Origin: Atherinomorus stipes
Taxonomy: Eukaryota > Chordata > Actinopteri > Atheriniformes > Atherinidae
Assembly: GCA_023101725.1 (NCBI GenBank)
Contig: JALJCO010007865.1
Location: forward strand, 432,001-496,000
DNA length: 64,000 nt
Direction: 5' to 3'
Part shown: one piece after another, positions 32,715 through 43,894 of the stretch
How positions within the stretch are numbered: the first letter of the stretch is position 1
Layout: every line of letters begins with the position of its first letter
The notes under the pieces: generated by a model
The model's database searches: none
What the model saw: only the letters and a program-made list of their open reading frames with translations
What the model was told of the DNA's origin: nothing
Program-made: the position numbers and the translations under genes

Positions 32715-32949
32715 CAAGAGTGGCCAAGATTTTTTTTTGCTTTTAATAAGCAAAAAAAAAAAAATCTGCCAACAGAACAAGCAAAATTTTCCTAAGATTT
32801 CTTGAAATAAGATGCATTTGTCTGAAAACAAGTTCCTATATCTCACTGAAATGTTTCTCTTTAAATAATTTTGTCTTATTTTGAATGTGATGAGATATTT
32901 TGACTAGAAATGAGAAAAATACACTTTGTAAGATTTGAGTATTTGCAGT
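32566..32949. mobile_element. CACTGCAAAAACTC palindromic MITE, copy 5, with a TA microsatellite at its centre
   Basis: The left tip CACTGCAAAAAATCAAATAT and the right end TAAGATTTGAGTATTTGCAG mirror each other. The (TA)n array at 32649-32712 occupies the centre of the palindrome. Confidence 0.75.
32649..32712. repeat. (TA)n microsatellite
   Basis: About 64 bases of uninterrupted TA within a palindromic MITE. Frames through it that spell repeated Ile-Tyr are artefacts. Confidence 0.95.
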
Positions 32950-32977
32950 TTGCACACATCAACAGCCGTATGACCTT

Positions 32978-33857
32978 GAAGGAATAGTTCACCCACAGAA
33001 TGATGTAATTTTATTTTCCACTTCCCCTCATGGTGATCAAGACTCTGAAGCACTTTTTTAATATCTCAAATGCAGCCGGCGATCAGGAAGGCTTCTCTTT
33101 TTCCCCCAACTTTCTTAAAATGGAGCCAAAAAGATCCATAAAAGTCCACAAAAACTTGTCAATATTCCTCCATACTGCTCGTACATCATAGTGTCCTGAG
33201 TGGGTAGCGTCCAGAATTTACTGGAAACGACATCATTTAGTATATTTTTAGAGCCTAAACAGTACTACTGTACATCACATCTCCTGTGAGCACGCCGATG
33301 CGCGTTCACGAAACTACGGAAGCCGCAGCAGACGAGATCGCGCGTTCTCTTTTTCTTTCTTTGTTTTAAATCAATATCCAACCCCTCTTGTGTTTGTCCT
33401 GGTTTGTCTGCAGCTCTGTCGCTCTTAGCCCAATGTAAACAGGGAATTTCTTCTTCTACGCTTGCATTATCGGCAGAGTAGGCTCTGAACGCCGAGGCTT
33501 CCGTAGTTTCGTGAATGCGCATATGCGTGCTTCACGAAAGTAAGATGTAGTGCTGTTTAGGCTCTAAGAATATACTAAATGACGTTGTTTCGCGTAAATT
33601 CTGGACACTACCCACTCAGGACACTTGGGTTACATTGGACGAGCAGTATGGAGGAATATTGACAAGTTTTTGTGGACTTTTATGGACCTTTTTGGCTCGG
33701 GCCCCAGCGAACTTCATTATATAAAAGTTGGGGGAAAACGAGAAGTCGTCCTGATCGCCGGCTGCATTTGACATATTAAAAAAGTGCTCCAGAGTCTTGC
33801 TCACCATGAGGGGAAGTGGAAAATAAAGTTACATCATTCTGTGTGAACTATTCCTTT
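32978..33857. mobile_element. foldback family B, full palindromic copy
   Basis: Two arms of roughly 320-330 bases mirror each other. AAGGAATAGTTC (32979-32990) faces GAACTATTCCTT (33845-33856). ATGCAGCCGGCGATCAGGA faces TCCTGATCGCCGGCTGCAT. CTACGGAAGCC faces GGCTTCCGTAG. The 200-base centre is unique. There is no transposase. A right-arm copy lies at 43895-44213. Confidence 0.85.
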
Positions 33858-34634
33858 AATGTTACACAGGCCAGGAGGAGGTGCATGTGCAGCCGATGTG
33901 AAGGTTGTGACTGGGAATATCTGATCAATGAGTATGGAAATTGTGTCTGGATTTGGACATGATGCCATTAAAACATGGCTGCTGTAACTTACACCTGCTT
34001 CATACTGACTCTCACCTGATCAGCTGTTTTCAGACATACTGTACCATCACGGCACATTCAGGCTGTTGTGTATGAACACATTTTCTATTATTTTACCTTT
34101 ATTTTACCAGAAAAGCCTCGCTGAGACTAAAAAATCTCTTTTTCACGAGTGTCCTGGCCACGACAGCAGCAGAGCAATGAAAGTTACAGAACAATCAAAC
34201 ACATTCAAATAAAGTAAAAAAATTTAAAGAGTTTAAAAACATAATTGTGCAATAAATTACAGATAAATTAACTATTCAAAGTCCAAAAATCAGGCAAAGC
34301 ATGTACAGACAGATTTAACTTTATCCAAGTCATTCAACATTTTCTTAAAAGCATCCAGTGAGACCAGGTCATGGAGTTTCAGGTCTTTCTGCAGCTGGTT
34401 TGATTAATCCAGGTGTGCCTGACCTCAGTAACCACAAGGACAATGACCAGACACACCTGGATTAATCAGTTTGTCCAGTAATGACAGACAGGAGACAAAG
34501 AAGCTGGCTTAAGTTAGGCAGTGGTGGAGTTGTGCATAAAGTCCGTTGAACTGAACATTGATGCTGACAAAACACATCTGATACCGCAAATAACTGAAGG
34601 TAGACTTACCTGTTACTGTACAGGTGAACATGTA
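33858..34634. other. mostly unassigned; contains a perfect 17-bp inverted repeat
   Basis: TGATTAATCCAGGTGTG (34401-34417) and CACACCTGGATTAATCA (34452-34468) form a hairpin with a 34-base loop. The segment 34385-34560 recurs inverted at about 41745-41850 (GCTGGCTTAAGTT, GAGTTGTGCATAAAG), so it belongs to a dispersed repeat. Confidence 0.5.
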
Positions 34635-35148
34635 CGGTCGTCCTGGAAATTATTCATAAGTTCTGATTAAAGAAGGAAAAAAATCAGCTGTCAGTGAAAT
34701 AAGTTAAAATTGACAAAAATAATAAATAAAAATTCTGTGAAAATCACGATATTCATTTTAAACTGTGGTTCAACAGAAATATTAAAAACAAACACATTAA
34801 AAAAAAAATAAAACAAGTAAACAAGCATGATGGGGCTCTGAAGCTAAAATGTTGTTGAGCAACACTTTGAGACAATCACTGCAATCAGGTGTTTTCTGTA
34901 ACGTCCAATCAGACGTCTGCACCTGATGACAGGTATGTTGGTCCATGTTCATGAGAAAGGTGCTCTAATGTGTCTGGGACAGTTTTTTTTAATTATTATT
35001 ATTTCCAACCACAATTCAAAAGCAATTATTTATATCACTAAATAATAATTTTGTAAATTTTTACTTATTGTTAGTTTCTTTAGTTTCTTTTTTATTGTTG
35101 ATTTAACCTTTTCTTTAATTTCAGGGTAAATAATTATGAGGACGACTG
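34635..35148. mobile_element. CAGTCRTCC MITE, copy 2
   Basis: It begins CGGTCGTCCTGGAAATTATT after TA at 34633-34634 and ends AATTATGAGGACGACTG. It shares the internal blocks of copy 1 and adds TCAGGTGTTTTCTGTAACGT and CATGTTCATGAG, which copy 3 also has. Copy 1 therefore carries an internal deletion of about 190 bases. Confidence 0.8.
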
Positions 35149-35299
35149 TTGCTGCAGCTCAATGATTAGTTCATTTGATTTAATTCAATTTAATTTAAAT
35201 TAAAAATGGAACACCCTAAGAAGCTATACAACTTTAGGTAGGCACGCAGACACAAAAATAAATTAAAATACACTCCAAAATGTAAAATACAGCTTTACA

Positions 35300-35520
35300 G
35301 AAACACAAAATTCCAACCAGAACCCACTAAAAACTCCTTGGACCCACTGTTGGGTTAAAAAGGCACCAACTAATTTCTGGATTACATCGACCCACAAAAT
35401 TGGGTTATTTTCTTAATCCAAGTTTGAATATATGACCCAGAAGTTGGGTTATGTTGACCACAATGTTGGCTTATTTTAACCCAGAAGTTGGGACAACAAT
35501 CTAACAACCTAAATCTATCA
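35300..35520. repeat. degenerate TTGGGTTA/TAACCCA repeat element
   Basis: Several spaced copies of TTGGGTTA, GACCCA and AACCCAGAAGTTGGG occur. This pattern is familiar from a fish minisatellite-like element. Confidence 0.5.
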
Positions 35521-35689
35521 TAAATGTGTGTCATTAGCCATATGGGGTAAAGTTATGTGTAGTTTAACCGTAGTTTTTGCTTAAAATACTTCTCAATTAA
35601 ATTTATAGATGGTAATTTTTTCATTGGAGTTGATTTAGTTGATTTGTTCAACATAAATGATTCAACAATTGCTCGAGTCAAAGTTGTTC

Positions 35690-36020
35690 TAGCTAACTAA
35701 AACTAACAAAAAAATTAAAACGAAAATCTAAAAGACATTTTCTTTAACTGAAATAAAAATCAAAATGACAGTTTTTCAATTAAATCTATTTCTGTTCAAT
35801 CTATTCACTTTGATCCAACGGTTTCACTCCGCGTGACTTTTGAATGTCACACCAGACAAATACCTATAATTTCCGGAGAAAATTTCATTTTCCAAAAGAA
35901 TAAAAATCAATAAAAACTAGCAAACCTGCTCAAAAAAACTAACTGAATTGAAAAACAAAAAGTCAAAACTAAATAAAAACTGAAACTGATTAAAAGTCCA
36001 AAACTATTATAAGCTTGGCT
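35690..36020. mobile_element. decayed AAACTAACTRAAACT-type repeat
   Basis: AACTAAAACTAACAAAAAAA at the left and AAACTGAAACTGATTAAAAG then CTATTATAAGCTTGG at the right are parts of a common fish repeat with A-rich ends. Boundaries are approximate. Confidence 0.4.
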
Positions 36021-36787
36021 CCACAGTAACCTGCAGCAGCATGATGTAGAAGCTTTATTTCAGCGTAGCCAGCTCGCACAAGTGAAAGCATCATTATAAT
36101 GTTGGAAAAGATGTCGTGCAGTACCTTTACACTGGGAGCTATTTTCCTCCTCCTCCTCTTTTCCCCGGCTTCTGAGAGCTGCACCTGAGGGTGAGACGGC
36201 CTTTTTCATGATGATAATATCAATGTGACACATATGACTTGTTGTTGACGTCTGTCAATATGAAGCGCTATCTGAGATGGGTGCATTAACTCGCCCCCGC
36301 CCCTCTCTTCCACGGTGCAGGCGGGTTCAGGGTCAGGTCAATCAAATAATGTGAAACCAGTGAGTTTTGTTCCGTTTTTATTTTTAGGATAAAGTGTGGG
36401 GAAAGGGTGCAGAGGCTGAAAATTATTACCAGTATTTCTGCTATTCATTCATTGTTGATTATTTATGTAGTTTTTATTTGGGCTTGCATCAGCGCTGCCT
36501 GCAGCAGGAGGTGCCCATCCGACCACCGACACTGTATGTCCTTTTCTTAGAGTATTCCTGTTAATAAGCTTTAGTGTCTTTTACCGTTTTACACGTCTGA
36601 TACTGTATATGACACGAGCTCTTAAAATGCTCAATAAGCATGAATTTTAGTCCAAAGCTGTGAGCACTTCATGACCAAACATGCTTATTTATTTAATCAT
36701 TTCCGGTTGTATCAGGATGTGTCTTCATCGGGAAATTTACTTGGCGAGTTCACACAGAAAAACTGATGACTGATTACTAAACTGCAT
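36021..36787. other. unassigned sequence
   Basis: No gene or repeat family is recognised. Confidence 0.4.
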
Positions 36788-38262
36788 TAGAGATCGATAC
36801 CGATATTTTCACATCAACCTCAGCCGATACAACCTGACGATATTTCGGGCCGATACTGCAACTGACCCCAAAATTACATAATGGATAAAATAAAAACTAA
36901 TTTTGAAAATTTTTATAAGTTTGAAAAAAAAAAAAAGAAACAAATTGCTTCAAATAAATATATAAAAAAGAAACAGTACACTTGTAACATATACAGATAT
37001 ATACATATATATATATATATATCTGTATATAGTCGTCCTCAAAATTATTCATGCCCTCCAATTAAAGGCTGAAAATGGAACATTTTTATTAAAAGCTGTA
37101 TTTAAAAAAAAAAAAAAAAGAAAGTAATATAAAAACGGAATTTCCCTAAAAAGTTATATTTAGCCTGAAAATAAATATAAGATAAATTTCAACGGGTTTG
37201 ACAATGGCATTATGTTTATATCTACAAGCCGATACACGTCGCCATTGCGGGTTGCCAGATACGATCTCTGTGTTGCATCAGTATGTTGGGCACAGCTAGG
37301 CTGGTGCAGGGAAACTGTGGAGTCGGCGCGTGAAGCAGCGGCTTCAGAGCACCGGAGATTTTATTAACCAACTCTGAAGAGGAGTAAGCTGAGAAGAGCC
37401 ACAACTGAAGTTACACTAGATGGACCCACATAAACGTTTTCCACGGCATAAAAATGCAGAATTGGCGACTTTTCTTCTGGATCTGTAAGCTAGCTTGCTT
37501 GCTAACGTGGCTAACGCTAGCTGTCAGTTATAAACTCCTCTGCAGTGTTGGACATGATGCAGGCTGCTGGTCAGCTGCCGTAACGGTAGGAAGCCTGGCG
37601 TCCAGCGGCTGTTGCATTTACAACCTAAACACACGTGATGTCACTGTTCTGTCCGTATTTAATATTCAATCTTTAAAGGAGGAAAAAAGAAACATCTGTC
37701 AGTGAAATAAGTTAAAATTGACCAAAATAATAATAAATAAAAATTCTATGAAAATCATGATTGATTTTGAATTGTGGTTCAACAGAAATATTAAAAACAA
37801 ACACACGAAAAATAAAACAACTAAACTAAAATGTCGTTGAGAAACTTTGCAGTGATTTGAGAAAATCACTGCAATCAGGTGTTTTCTGTAACGTCCAATC
37901 AGGCGTCTGCACCTGTTTACAGCTTTTTTTGGTCCACTGTTCATGAGCAAGGTGCTGTCATATGTCTCGGACAATTTTGTTTGTATGTTTGTTTGTTTAT
38001 TATTCTCAACCATGATTCAAAACAAATAATTTTTTTAATCTAAATGATATATTTTATTTATCTATTTTTCTTTTAGTTTCTTGTTATTTGAATTACTATT
38101 GGGAACTTAGTCTGTTCTTTTACTGTAGGGTATGAATAATTTTGAGGATGATTGTGTGTGTATATATATATATATATGTTTATGTATGTATATATGTACA
38201 TATATAGGGATGTATATATACCAGCAAAAAACATAAATATTGGCCGGCCGATGTGTCAGTCT
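36788..38262. mobile_element. decayed hAT-like element (GATCGATACCGATATTTT end) with nested MITE
   Basis: The left end AGAGATCGATACCGATATTT and the right-side ATATTGGCCGGCCGATGTGT suggest the paired ends of a common fish hAT-type element. The internal block 37210-37620, including GGCACAGCTAGGCTGGTGCA, looks like its body. The CAGTCRTCC copy 3 lies in it, and TA-rich microsatellites sit at 37001-37022 and 38158-38178. The frames are all short. Confidence 0.45.
37030..38154. mobile_element. CAGTCRTCC MITE, copy 3, in two separated parts
   Basis: The left tip TAGTCGTCCTCAAAATTATT follows TA (37028-37029) and runs to about 37110. The body from about 37670 to 38154 ends GAATAATTTTGAGGATGATTG. About 560 bases of unrelated sequence lie between, so this is either one interrupted copy or two partial copies. 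Confidence 0.6.
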
Positions 38263-38979
38263 GTCATTTTTTTGGATTATTCTCGGCACTTTTAAACAGA
38301 AAGTTCAGCTTTCGTGTTAACTGAAACAGACAGCAGTCGGCTTTGGAAAAGAAAAGAAAAATCTGGAACGACATGAAGAAATGCTGCATTTTACACGTAA
38401 AGCTGCTTCCTGCCTGAACATCTGTGAAGTAAAACCTCCATGAACACGACTTGTTTGTGTGTGGGGGCCTTCCGCTGACTGGCACTGCCTGTCCTGATGT
38501 GAATATTCAGCAGCTCTTCTGACTATCGGAGCTACTTGATTGCATGGTGATTATTCACCAGCCACCGTCTCTTCCTCTCTGTGGCCCGCTTTTACTCCAT
38601 TACTAGTCAGAACACAGCCCCACGCGCTGCAGCATTGCCAGCCTGATCTGACATCGTTCCTTTTACGGGTTCAACAGCTTGCTTGTCGTACAGCAAAGTA
38701 ATTAGTACTGCATGCTCATATTAATTAACAAAGAGTGTTATCACTTTATTAATCCATATTAGAGAGGTGGAGGAGGGAGGGAGGGAGGGCGCAGTCAATG
38801 TTATTGTAAGGAACGCTCTCCGAGGGAGTCTTCCTCAGCTCTGCTTTGTAGTCCCATTGTCCATGACCCTTCCCCGCATCCGTACACGCGGGGTGTCTGG
38901 CTTCCGCTGTTCATTAAACCTTTAAATGCAAATAATGTGTATGGAATAAACAAACAAGGGTGGCAGGATTGAGGAAAAC
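38263..38979. promoter_or_regulatory. unique-looking region with a candidate noncoding element at 38620-38760
   Basis: GTACAGCAAAGTAATTAGTA, TGCTCATATTAATTAACAAA and TTTATTAATCCATATTAG lie close together in non-repetitive sequence and include several TAAT cores. A GGGA array (38768-38789) follows. Conservation is not tested. Confidence 0.28.
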
Positions 38980-39330
38980 AGGTGCCACGGTGAGAAAGCC
39001 CGCTAAATGATGTGATGGTGGGGGAATTAATTGCTACCACGCCGCTAATTGGAAGCAATAATTTGTGTGATTAGCGGGCCGCTTAAGAAGTGAGACACAT
39101 CTAGCGGCGTATGCAGGAGCGGAGACGCGTCCTGTGCCCGTCTGCACCCTCACACGTGTGCACCGTGTGCATCCGTAGAGCTGCAGGATCACAAACGTGC
39201 ACGCTCCACCTCAGATGTGCACGTTTCAGACGGGGACACGGATCCGCGTCCTCCTGCACAGACGAGCTCGCCCCGTGATGAGGCATATCCAGAAGCATTC
39301 ATCAGAAAATGCTGATGTGGCGCGGGTTAA
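38980..39330. promoter_or_regulatory. candidate conserved noncoding element
   Basis: GGGGAATTAATTGCTACCAC, GCCGCTAATTGGAAGCAATA and GTGATTAGCGGGCCGCTTAA occur within about 75 bases, giving clustered homeodomain-like cores in a GC-balanced, non-repetitive setting. A further GGTTAATTAACAAAGC lies at 39324-39340. Confidence 0.3.
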
Positions 39331-41043
39331 TTAACAAAGCTGGCTTTGTGAGGGGGTGGGGGGGCGCACCCCCTGCTTTGTTACCTCTTCACCCCCCTCT
39401 TTCTTCATCTCTCTCTTTGTTAATATTAGAGGCTATATAAACCTCAAAGCCTGGAGGGGGTATTTACACAGCACTTCTAAAAATATAGACTACAATCAAA
39501 ACAAGATCCCTGAATTAACCCCCCCCTCATTATTTTCCTTTAATTGTGATTGGCCAGAAGATCAAAGTCCATAATTAATTTCTGCCAGTTCAGGATAAAA
39601 GTTGATCCTATTTCTTCTTTTGTCTTTTTTCTCTCCTTTCCCCCGCCTCAGTAAATTTCTGCTTCAAGTCTACTTCTCATTGTTCCCAGTTCCTCCGAAC
39701 ATCCGAACCGGGAGCTTCCGTTCTTTCACTACAGGTCATAGTGAATCTTAAATTTTCAATCTTCTCCACCATTTTGTCTTTGATGACAACATTGTTGATG
39801 TTATGTTCCCATAAAGTGGCGAAGCTCTAGATGCAGCATGAAATTGCGTTGCATTTGCCATGTAGCCATATTATTGTTCTGACTTTATTACGGCCCTGAT
39901 GGACTTTGTAGTAGCAATAACAATCCATACTGTCATGTTTCTCTGCTACCATCATCCTGAAGGCTTCCTCTTAACTGTACATTTGACCTGACTTTCATTA
40001 CACTTTGCTCTCCATTTTCCCTAAACTCATTGCATTAGTCCGTGATGCTGTTCTAGAAGATTGCAAACGTGCTATTAGTGTTGAACGAGCCGCATTACTG
40101 AGGAGGAATCCCTGCAAGAGGGGCACAAACCTAGCAGCAAAACACACCACTTCCACTCTGAGCATTCGTTATGATCAACCAAGCAGCAACCTCCGGTGGC
40201 CAACGGAGAGGCCGATGTGGACCAGATGTGCTCAGGTTGCTGGATCGGCTCGGGTCCTGCACTTGGCAATGATGTCATACTACGGCAGCTGAACGGTGAA
40301 TGGAGACAGCGGGGATTTGATGTGATGTCTGTAATTAGGTAATTGATAACCGATAACCGATAACACACATACAGTACATACCTAATCATGGCATCAATAC
40401 AATTAACAAAACCGAAAAAACTTCACTTTTTACATGAAGAAAAATGTTTTTTTTTCCAGAGAAAAACTATCAGCAAGCCTCTCAAACATTTTCTAAAAGA
40501 TATCAAAATAACTGTTACATATTTCAAATGTACATCAACTTAAATAAGGTGCTTACTGATGAAAAATATGGGCTCCTTGAAATGATGCATGCATCAGGAT
40601 TACAATCGAGAAGTTAAAAATGATAGAAAACGATGCTCTGACAAGTTAGATTTAAACATTTATTGTATGTTGACACACTGAAAATGATTGTTTGTAAACA
40701 ATAATATTGACTGACAGGTCAGGCTTGTTTATGTAAACAGTGTATTTTTAACAGCAATAACTGGCCTCATAATATGAGTGGAGCAAATAATATATACACT
40801 ATCGGGGCAAGTCATCATCATATCAGACTTCTTGAAAAGATGTAATAATTTCCTGTAATCGGGCTGATAATTATCGTGCACCCCGATCTGTAATATTTTA
40901 GGACTCATAAATACACAGAGCAGATCTGTGTTGGTAACTTATTTCTCCTTCTAACATCATATTCCACTCTTCCTCACATACCCATAGTCACCTCTCAGTG
41001 GTGTGTGTGCCTTCGTCTGTCGAAGCGTGGTACTGCATGTAGC
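39331..41043. other. mostly unassigned; one short dispersed segment
   Basis: The segment 40198-40265 (CCAGATGTGCTCAGGTTGCT, GGCTCGGGTCCTGCAC) recurs inverted at about 41966-42018, so it is part of a dispersed repeat. The rest shows no recognisable gene or element. Confidence 0.4.
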
Positions 41044-41600
41044 ATTAACTCATTGACTGCCAGACATTTTCAGAGCAGAGCGCTCCATATTGCCAAGATT
41101 TTTAAGCATTTGCACAGATTTTTGGAGAGCTACGGGACATTGTGTCCTATGCCTATGCAAACACCAAATCTACCAAAGGAAAGCTTAGACTCTGTTCTTT
41201 CATCATCGTCGTGCGCAGGCGCCACCACAGGTGGCTGCTTGTTGCTGCTGCTCCTCCTGAGTTGTTTGTTTGTTAGTTATTTTGTTTGTTTGATGATTGT
41301 ATCTGATTCAAAAAAGTGTGCTTCAAGCTTTTTCTGTTCTGTAGTAATGTGCAGTAGAACATGGGGTAGTTGCAGCAAAAATGCAGCTTTTCACCAAAAA
41401 GATGAGAAAACTAGCATTTTATGACTTTGATGCCAATATTTTTACTTTAGTGACACCTCCAACTTCTGAACAGCTGTGTACGTCTATGAAACAACACTGA
41501 GAAAAGAGTTTTGGTGGCAAAATAATTATTCACCAGCAATATAAGCCACAACAAGTTTGTTTCGCAACATAATGTTTGACAGAAACGTATGACTTTTTAT
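41044..41600. repeat. teleost dispersed repeat (TTAACTCATTGACTGCCAG type)
   Basis: It begins with CATTAACTCATTGACTGCCA and CAGAGCAGAGCGCTCCATA, then ACCAAATCTACCAAAGGAAA, which I recognise as a widespread fish repeat. A 139-codon frame across it (41005-41424) is not a gene. Confidence 0.5.
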
Positions 41601-41744
41601 CCCTCCTTCCTTCTATCATACATTTTTGCTTTACTTGGCAACCAGTAAGTTAAAGGACATCAAGAAAACCTAACACTGCAACAATGTCTACTACTGTTTG
41701 TTGTCTACAGTGTACATGTTCTGTATTCATGTTTCATGTACTGT

Positions 41745-41850
41745 AATTGGCTTTATGCACAACTCAATTACTTCCTGAACTTAAGCCAGCTCTTCTGTCT
41801 CCTTTTGGATGATTTGATTAATCCACGTGCGCCTGACCTCAGTAAAGTAA
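41745..41850 (-). repeat. inverted copy of the 34385-34560 dispersed segment
   Basis: It shares GTTGTGCATAAAG, AGCTGGCTTAAGTT and GGATTAATC in reverse orientation relative to 34385-34560. Confidence 0.55.
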
Positions 41851-42059
41851 TATTCCTCATAAAATTTGTCCGTGTTTCCAACAAAAATCTCCCATAAAAA
41901 ATGTAATTTGTCTGGACATGCCAACTTTAAACAGATCATATCATATAAGTAGCATGACGGCTTCGGCAGGTGCAGGACCTGAGCCGATTTGGTAACCCGA
42001 GCACATCTGGTACCCACACCTGAAAAGTGCCAAAAAATTATAGTTCTTTCTTCATCCAC

Positions 42060-42600
42060 TAGGGACTGCAAAACAACAAATCCCCATAGAATCCCATTTT
42101 TAAAAGACCAATTTCACAGCAGAAATAAACATGTTTCCAGCAGAAATTAACATGTTTCCAGCAGAAATAAACATGTTTCCAGCACAAATAAACACATTTA
42201 CAGCAGAAATAAACACTTTACAGCAGAAATAAACACATTTACAGCTGAAATAACCATTTTTACAGCAGAAATAAACACATTTACAGCAGAAATAACTATT
42301 TACAGCAAAAATAAACATGTTTACAGCAGAAATTAAGACATTTACAGCAGAAATAAACATGTTAGCAGCAGAAATAAACACGTTTACAGCAGAAATAACC
42401 ATGTTTACAGCAGAAATAAAAATGTTTACAGCAGAAATAAAACATTTAAAGCAGAAATAAACACATTTACAGCATAAATAAACTTATTAACAGCAGAAAT
42501 GACCATTTTTACAGCAGAAATAAACATGTTTACAGCAGAAATAAACATTTACAGCAGAAATAAACATGTTTACAGCCTGGTTGAAACATCATTTTAGGTT
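42060..42600 (+). repeat. dispersed repeat containing a 22-copy minisatellite
   Basis: The array at 42114-42576 has about 22 copies of a 19-21-base unit, cagcagaaataaacatgttt and variants. The left flank (ACAAATCCCCATAGAATCCC) and right flank (CAGCCTGGTTGAAACATCAT) match the reverse complement of 55620-55760, which has a single unit. The 100-codon reverse frame through the array (repeated ISAVN) is an artefact of a unit length divisible by three in most copies. Confidence 0.88.
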
Positions 42601-43894
42601 TAATAGATCAAGTTAATATGTCAACTGCTCCAACATTAACCAATAAAAATGAAGTTGTCTTAGACATTTCTGTTAAATGTTAGTCTCAAAGCTGCATGTG
42701 GATGTGTGTGAAGCAGAGAGAAGGAAACCTTCAAAAGGTACCACAGATGTGTGCTGAGGCCTCATTGTGTCTTTGGTGATATTTTCACTTTTCAAAAGGT
42801 TTTCAAGACTGTGATTTAAGCTGTGTCTCAGATTTTATGGGAAAAGTCATGAAAAGCTCTGGAAATTAGAGTCTTTGCAGTTTGAGACATGTAAATAATT
42901 CTAGTGCAGCTGTAACAAAGCTTTTTTTTGTGTCATCAGTCTCTGGTTTACAGACAATAACATCAATATCAAAGTTGTCAGAAATATAAAAGTGTGTGTT
43001 CACAGGAAAATTTTATTATTGTCAGTTTTACACACTACCAGTTAAACCAGGATGACTGATTGGTGTGCAGACCAGAGGGATGTTAAGTTAAGTTTGTGTT
43101 CATTTTAACCAAATCCAAGTCTAACACCTCCACTTAAACAGTAATGCACCCCCTAGTTTTAATATCACTGGGATTATTAGTAAGGTTTTAATTTGACATC
43201 ACTGTGCACCTTCCCAAGAATTTTAACTAACTTCAACCAACATGGATGACTGTAACTTCTTGCACATGACAGATGCAAAGGTACAGATATGAGGGAGGTT
43301 ATACTGTAATATCTACAGTATGACACAAAGAGCCAGCAACTAACAACGTAAATGAAAATCAACCAGATAATGCTGCAGATATCAAAGCAGCAATTTTATA
43401 GACAAGTTTCACAGCCAATGAGCAGAAAACAGTCAGTAAACCTGGTTGGTTTGGCAGAGTTGAGCTCGTAAATGGCAATAAGCTGGTAAAGTTTACCACT
43501 TCCCTAAAAAGATGAATATAAATTGTTCAAAATTTCAAGGGAGCCACAGCCTGTTTATATGGATCGAGACCAGTAAAAGGGTCTCGATCCATTCGAGTCA
43601 CTAAAGACATCAAAGTCTGAACAGTGCTCATTTCCTGTCTCAAAATGCAAAATTAAAATCCCACATCAGGAGACTCATCTCTTAAAATGACATTGCTATC
43701 ATGAACGTTAGCTAAAACATGACCATAACAGACCAGCTAAAACCAGCAAAGTTCTTACACCAGCTGGAAGCTTTTTTTTCAGCAGGGGGGGGGGAACTTA
43801 TACAGGGAAACAGGCTAACACAGGGGTTTCCAACCCGTAGTGTCGTGAACTCGCATGGACACGCTTATAGGAAGTACCCAGTTTATAAGAAGTA
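42601..43894. other. unassigned sequence
   Basis: A short inverted repeat GGATCGAGACC...GGTCTCGATCC occurs at 43561-43591. No gene or transposon end is recognised. Confidence 0.4.

Noticed and set aside
32528..32846. Frames with repeated Ile-Tyr
   Set aside because: They are translations of the (TA)n microsatellite.
41005..41424. A 139-codon protein with a leucine-rich hydrophobic stretch
   Set aside because: The frame runs across a widespread teleost repeat and begins in unrelated sequence; no family resemblance.
42100..42402. A 100-codon reverse-strand protein of repeated ISAVN
   Set aside because: It is the translation of the minisatellite and has no existence outside the array.
42114..42576. 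A CRISPR-like array
   Set aside because: Units are contiguous without unique spacers, unit length is about 21 bases, and the setting is vertebrate DNA; this is a minisatellite.
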